Shown here: positions 60,711 to 64,000 of the stretch, piece after piece | Numbering within the stretch: position 1 is the first letter of the stretch | Layout of the letters: each line of letters begins with the position of its first letter | Assembly (NCBI GenBank): GCA_013287815.1 | Contig: JABDDC010000004.1 | Location: 16,970 to 80,969, forward strand | Reading direction: 5' to 3' | DNA length: 64,000 bases | Source: Chlamydiota bacterium | Lineage (GTDB): Bacteria; Chlamydiota; Chlamydiia; Chlamydiales; Parachlamydiaceae | Position numbers and translations under genes: made by a program | The notes under the pieces: model-generated | What the model was told of the DNA's origin: nothing | The model's input: the letters and a program-made list of their open reading frames with translations, nothing else | Databases searched by the model: none

Positions 60711-62149
60711 ATGAAGATACCAAAGAATTATATAATCATCCTTGCTGTTGTTCTTGTTCTGGCCGTCACATGGTATTTTAGTTCACGCAAAAATACCACT
60801 GTAGATATTCCTACAGTAGAGATTGGCAAACGGAACTTTGAAGTCTCAGTCAAGACTGTCGGTGAACTGGAAGCTGCCCGTTCGACCAGCATTGCATCGA
60901 CCATTAAGGGGGACCAGGCCAAAATCATCGATCTTATTTCCGATGGGGTCAATGTCCAGGAAGGACAAGTCCTGGTGATGTTGGATCCTACTCCGTTTGA
61001 GGAAAAGATCGAAAAGATCAGGATGCAGATCAAAGAGCAGGAAGGACTCATCATCACCCAAAAGCAAACTTATGAGTGGGAAAAAGAGCAGGCTGAACAT
61101 GACAAAATGACTGCTGCCTTTGATGTGGAAGCAGCCGAGCATGAACTGGAAAAAGTGGTTCACGGGGATGGTCCGGCAGAGATTTCTCGTTTGAAAGGTG
61201 CCATGCAAAAAGCCTATATGAAATATGAAGAGTTCAGCGGATACTCCAACGACCTAATCGCATTGCAAGAGCAAGGATTTCTGAATCCGACAGAGCTGAA
61301 GCAGGCTCAGAAAAAACTGGTCGAGGAGCAGGAAGCCTATGAAGTCACAAAGCTGCAATATGATAGTTATGTCAACCACGTCATTCCAATGCTCATCAAA
61401 AAGGCCGAAGCCAATCTGAAGCGGACCAAGTCCAAGCAGGAAGAGGTCGCGAAAGCCGGAGCTTATAAAGCTGAAAAAGCCTTTGGGCTCCTGAAACAGG
61501 CAAAACAGCTTCTGAAAGATTTAAATATACAGTTTAGAGAAGCAGAAAAAGAACTTTCAATGACCAATATCGTTGCACCTAGTCCAGGCATGGTCGTCCA
61601 TCGTGAAGAATACCGCAACAGCCAAAAAAGAAAACCGCGCATAGGCGATGTCCTCGTCAGGAACCAGGCTTTAATGGATCTTCCCGATCTCAGTTCGATG
61701 GTCATCAGAACCAGGGTGAGGGAAGTGGACCTCTATAAAATAGCCCTGGGGAAAAAAGCCACACTGGAAGTCGATGCCTACCCACAGATGATTTTCAGCG
61801 GTACGGTGTCGCATATCGGCGTGCTAGCTTTGGCCGACTATGGCTCTACGGCTGAAAAATATTTCGAGGTGCGCATCGCTCTCGACGACGTCGATGAACG
61901 GCTAAGGCCAGGCATGACGACACGTGCCGCCATCCTTGCCTATCAGGCGCAAGATGCTCTCACAGTGCCTGTCCATGCTGTTTTTGATGAGCAAAAAGAA
62001 AACTACTGCTATGTTTCGGGATCTTTCGGCTACGAAAAAAGAAAAGTGACGACAGGCATGTGCAATGAGCAATGGATGGAAATCGTCGACGGTCTCCAGG
62101 AAGGGGAAATAGTATGCCTTCTCAATCCTTTCCAGGACGAAGAGCAAAT

Positions 62150-62153
<4 letters not shown>
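60711..62153 (+). CDS. MacA-like periplasmic adaptor
   Basis: The 480-residue protein has one N-terminal membrane helix (YIIILAVVLVLAVTWYFS), a lipoyl half-motif (ISDGVNVQEGQVLVMLDP), a long helical hairpin (about 95-270), the second lipoyl half (IVAPSPGMVVHREEY) and the beta-barrel domain. It bridges the TolC channel and the inner-membrane transporter. Begins one base after the TolC gene and ends overlapping the ATPase gene (ATGA). Confidence 0.88.
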
Positions 62154-62835
<682 letters not shown>

Positions 62836-62848
<13 letters not shown>

Positions 62849-64000
62849 CAGCCAGAGACATCCAAAAGTGTTTCCGTTCTTTGATGCTACACCGCTTAAG
62901 GACCTTTTTGAGTACCCTTGGAGTTCTCTTTGGAGTCACGGCGGTGATCGCCATGCTGTCAATCGGTGAGGGGGCCAAGCAGGAAACGCTGGAGCAGATT
63001 GAACAGCTGGGGATGAACAGCATCATTATCCGGCAAAATGCCATGACCCAGGAACAACATCTCGAGGCGCTCAAGAAAAAATCGAAAGGGCTTACATGGA
63101 ATGATGCCGAGCAGCTCGAAAAAAATATACCTTACCTTAGCACCGAAGCGGCGCCACTGAAAGTGATTGAAGCATCACTGATGGGGACTAAAACGCAAAT
63201 TTCTCCTGAAATCGTCGCCACCACCCAGGCCTTTGGAGTTATGAAAGGGTTGCAAACAACTGAGGGGCGCTTCTTATGCAACCTCGACCACCAACGGCGT
63301 AACCTGGTCTGCGTCCTGGGCTATGACATTGCCAGCAGCCTGGGCACCGATGGACACGTCGGCAATGTAGTCAGGATCGAAAATATCCAGTACCAAATCG
63401 TCGGCGTCCTCAAACCGACCAATTGGAAGGCCGGCAAGAACAGCTCCATCACCACCCGCAATCTCGATAAGACCATCTTCATCCCGCTGGGATCAGAAAA
63501 AAGCCTGCCAAACAGCAACAACATCAACAAATATAAATTGTCTGAAGTGATCCTCCAAATTGGCGATCCGCAACATATGAACCATACCGCCCGCCTCGTG
63601 AGGAATATCCTCAGGAAATCGCATAGCGGTTACGAAGACTACCAGGTTATCATTCCGCAGGAACTCCTCAATCAGGCGACCCGTACCCAGCAAACCTTCA
63701 ACCTGGTCCTGGGCAGCATCGCTGCTATCTCACTGCTGGTCGGAGGCATCGGCATCATGAACATCATGTTGGCTACGGTCTCTGAACGGACACGCGAGAT
63801 CGGTATCCGCCGCGCCGTCGGCGCCAATCAGCGCCACATCATGACCCAATTCCTCCTCGAAACACTGCTGCTAACCCTTACCGGCGCATTTCTCGGCGTT
63901 GTCATCGGCATCTTCTTCTCCACATTCATCAGCTACATCGCCGACTGGAAAACCATTGTCACCCTCTGGTCTGTCCTCCTCTCCATGACCATGGCGTCAC
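62836..64000 (+). CDS. MacB-type FtsX permease, truncated by window end
   Basis: The reading frame from ATG 62836 (AAGGAG ten bases upstream) runs open to the edge, 388 codons. It starts with a cytoplasmic helix and TM1 (LRTFLSTLGVLFGVTAVIAML), SIGEGAK, a periplasmic MacB domain (LGMNSIIIRQNAM onward) and TM2/3 (LVLGSIAAISLLVGGIGIMNIML, then ERTREIGIRRAVGA). This is the MacB/LolE permease pattern. Start overlaps the ATPase gene by 13 bases. Confidence 0.9.

Overview
The window looks like a chromosomal segment of an environmental (amoeba-associated type) member of the Chlamydiota. The inference rests on gene content and local order: nth, mnmE and psd lie close together as in Chlamydia; a coiled-coil gene precedes ruvC-ruvA; glgC is followed by a metallophosphoesterase; and there is a UAP1-type uridylyltransferase, glycogen phosphorylase, Inc-like bilobed membrane proteins and a DUF687-like domain. 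Genus cannot be fixed from sequence alone. All identifications below come from reading motifs; no database search was run.

Layout. 0-3 kb: four genes for exported or membrane proteins (degenerate kinase-like protein, FMN reductase, small membrane protein, glycosyltransferase). 3-12.5 kb: MFS transporter, uridylyltransferase, a large protein with a SopB/IpgD-type CX5R phosphatase signature, heptosyltransferase, coiled-coil gene, ruvC, ruvA, doxX. 12.5-12.8 kb: inverted-repeat element. 12.86-18.68 kb: six-gene plus-strand operon in which every product begins with a signal peptide: GDP-mannose 4,6-dehydratase, collagen-like trimer protein, GT34-like glycosyltransferase, SAM methyltransferase, and two tandem GT4 paralogues. 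18.7-22.8 kb: nth, two Inc-like genes, mnmE, psd, tRNA-Arg. 22.85-23.3 kb: nested inverted repeats. 23.3-27.5 kb: RHS/YD-repeat protein with an alpha/beta-hydrolase-like C-terminus. 27.8-36 kb: alcohol dehydrogenase, mutY, oppC-oppB-oppA, a SafE-like membrane protein and a 58-residue membrane peptide. 36.3-38.9 kb: glgP. 39.2-43.9 kb: three effector-like genes (RRxS-rich/nucleotidyltransferase-like, small, LRR). 43.9-50.2 kb: mnmH, solute-binding protein, glgC, phosphoesterase, B12-dependent ribonucleotide reductase with a pair of NrdR boxes. 50.5-58.5 kb: unknown acidic protein and a five-gene Bat-like operon. 58.6-64 kb: HAD phosphatase and a TolC-MacA-MacB-type export system running off the window.

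How the parts fit. Central themes are glycogen/sugar-nucleotide metabolism (glgC, glgP, uridylyltransferase), envelope construction (heptosyltransferase, psd, tripartite export, Bat complex) and host interaction (candidate phosphoinositide phosphatase, RHS-hydrolase, LRR, Inc-like and RRxS proteins). The most unusual unit is the exported glycosylation operon built around a collagen-like protein. The genome segment is also rich in dispersed palindromic repeats; one repeat copy appears to supply the signal peptide of the BatD homologue.
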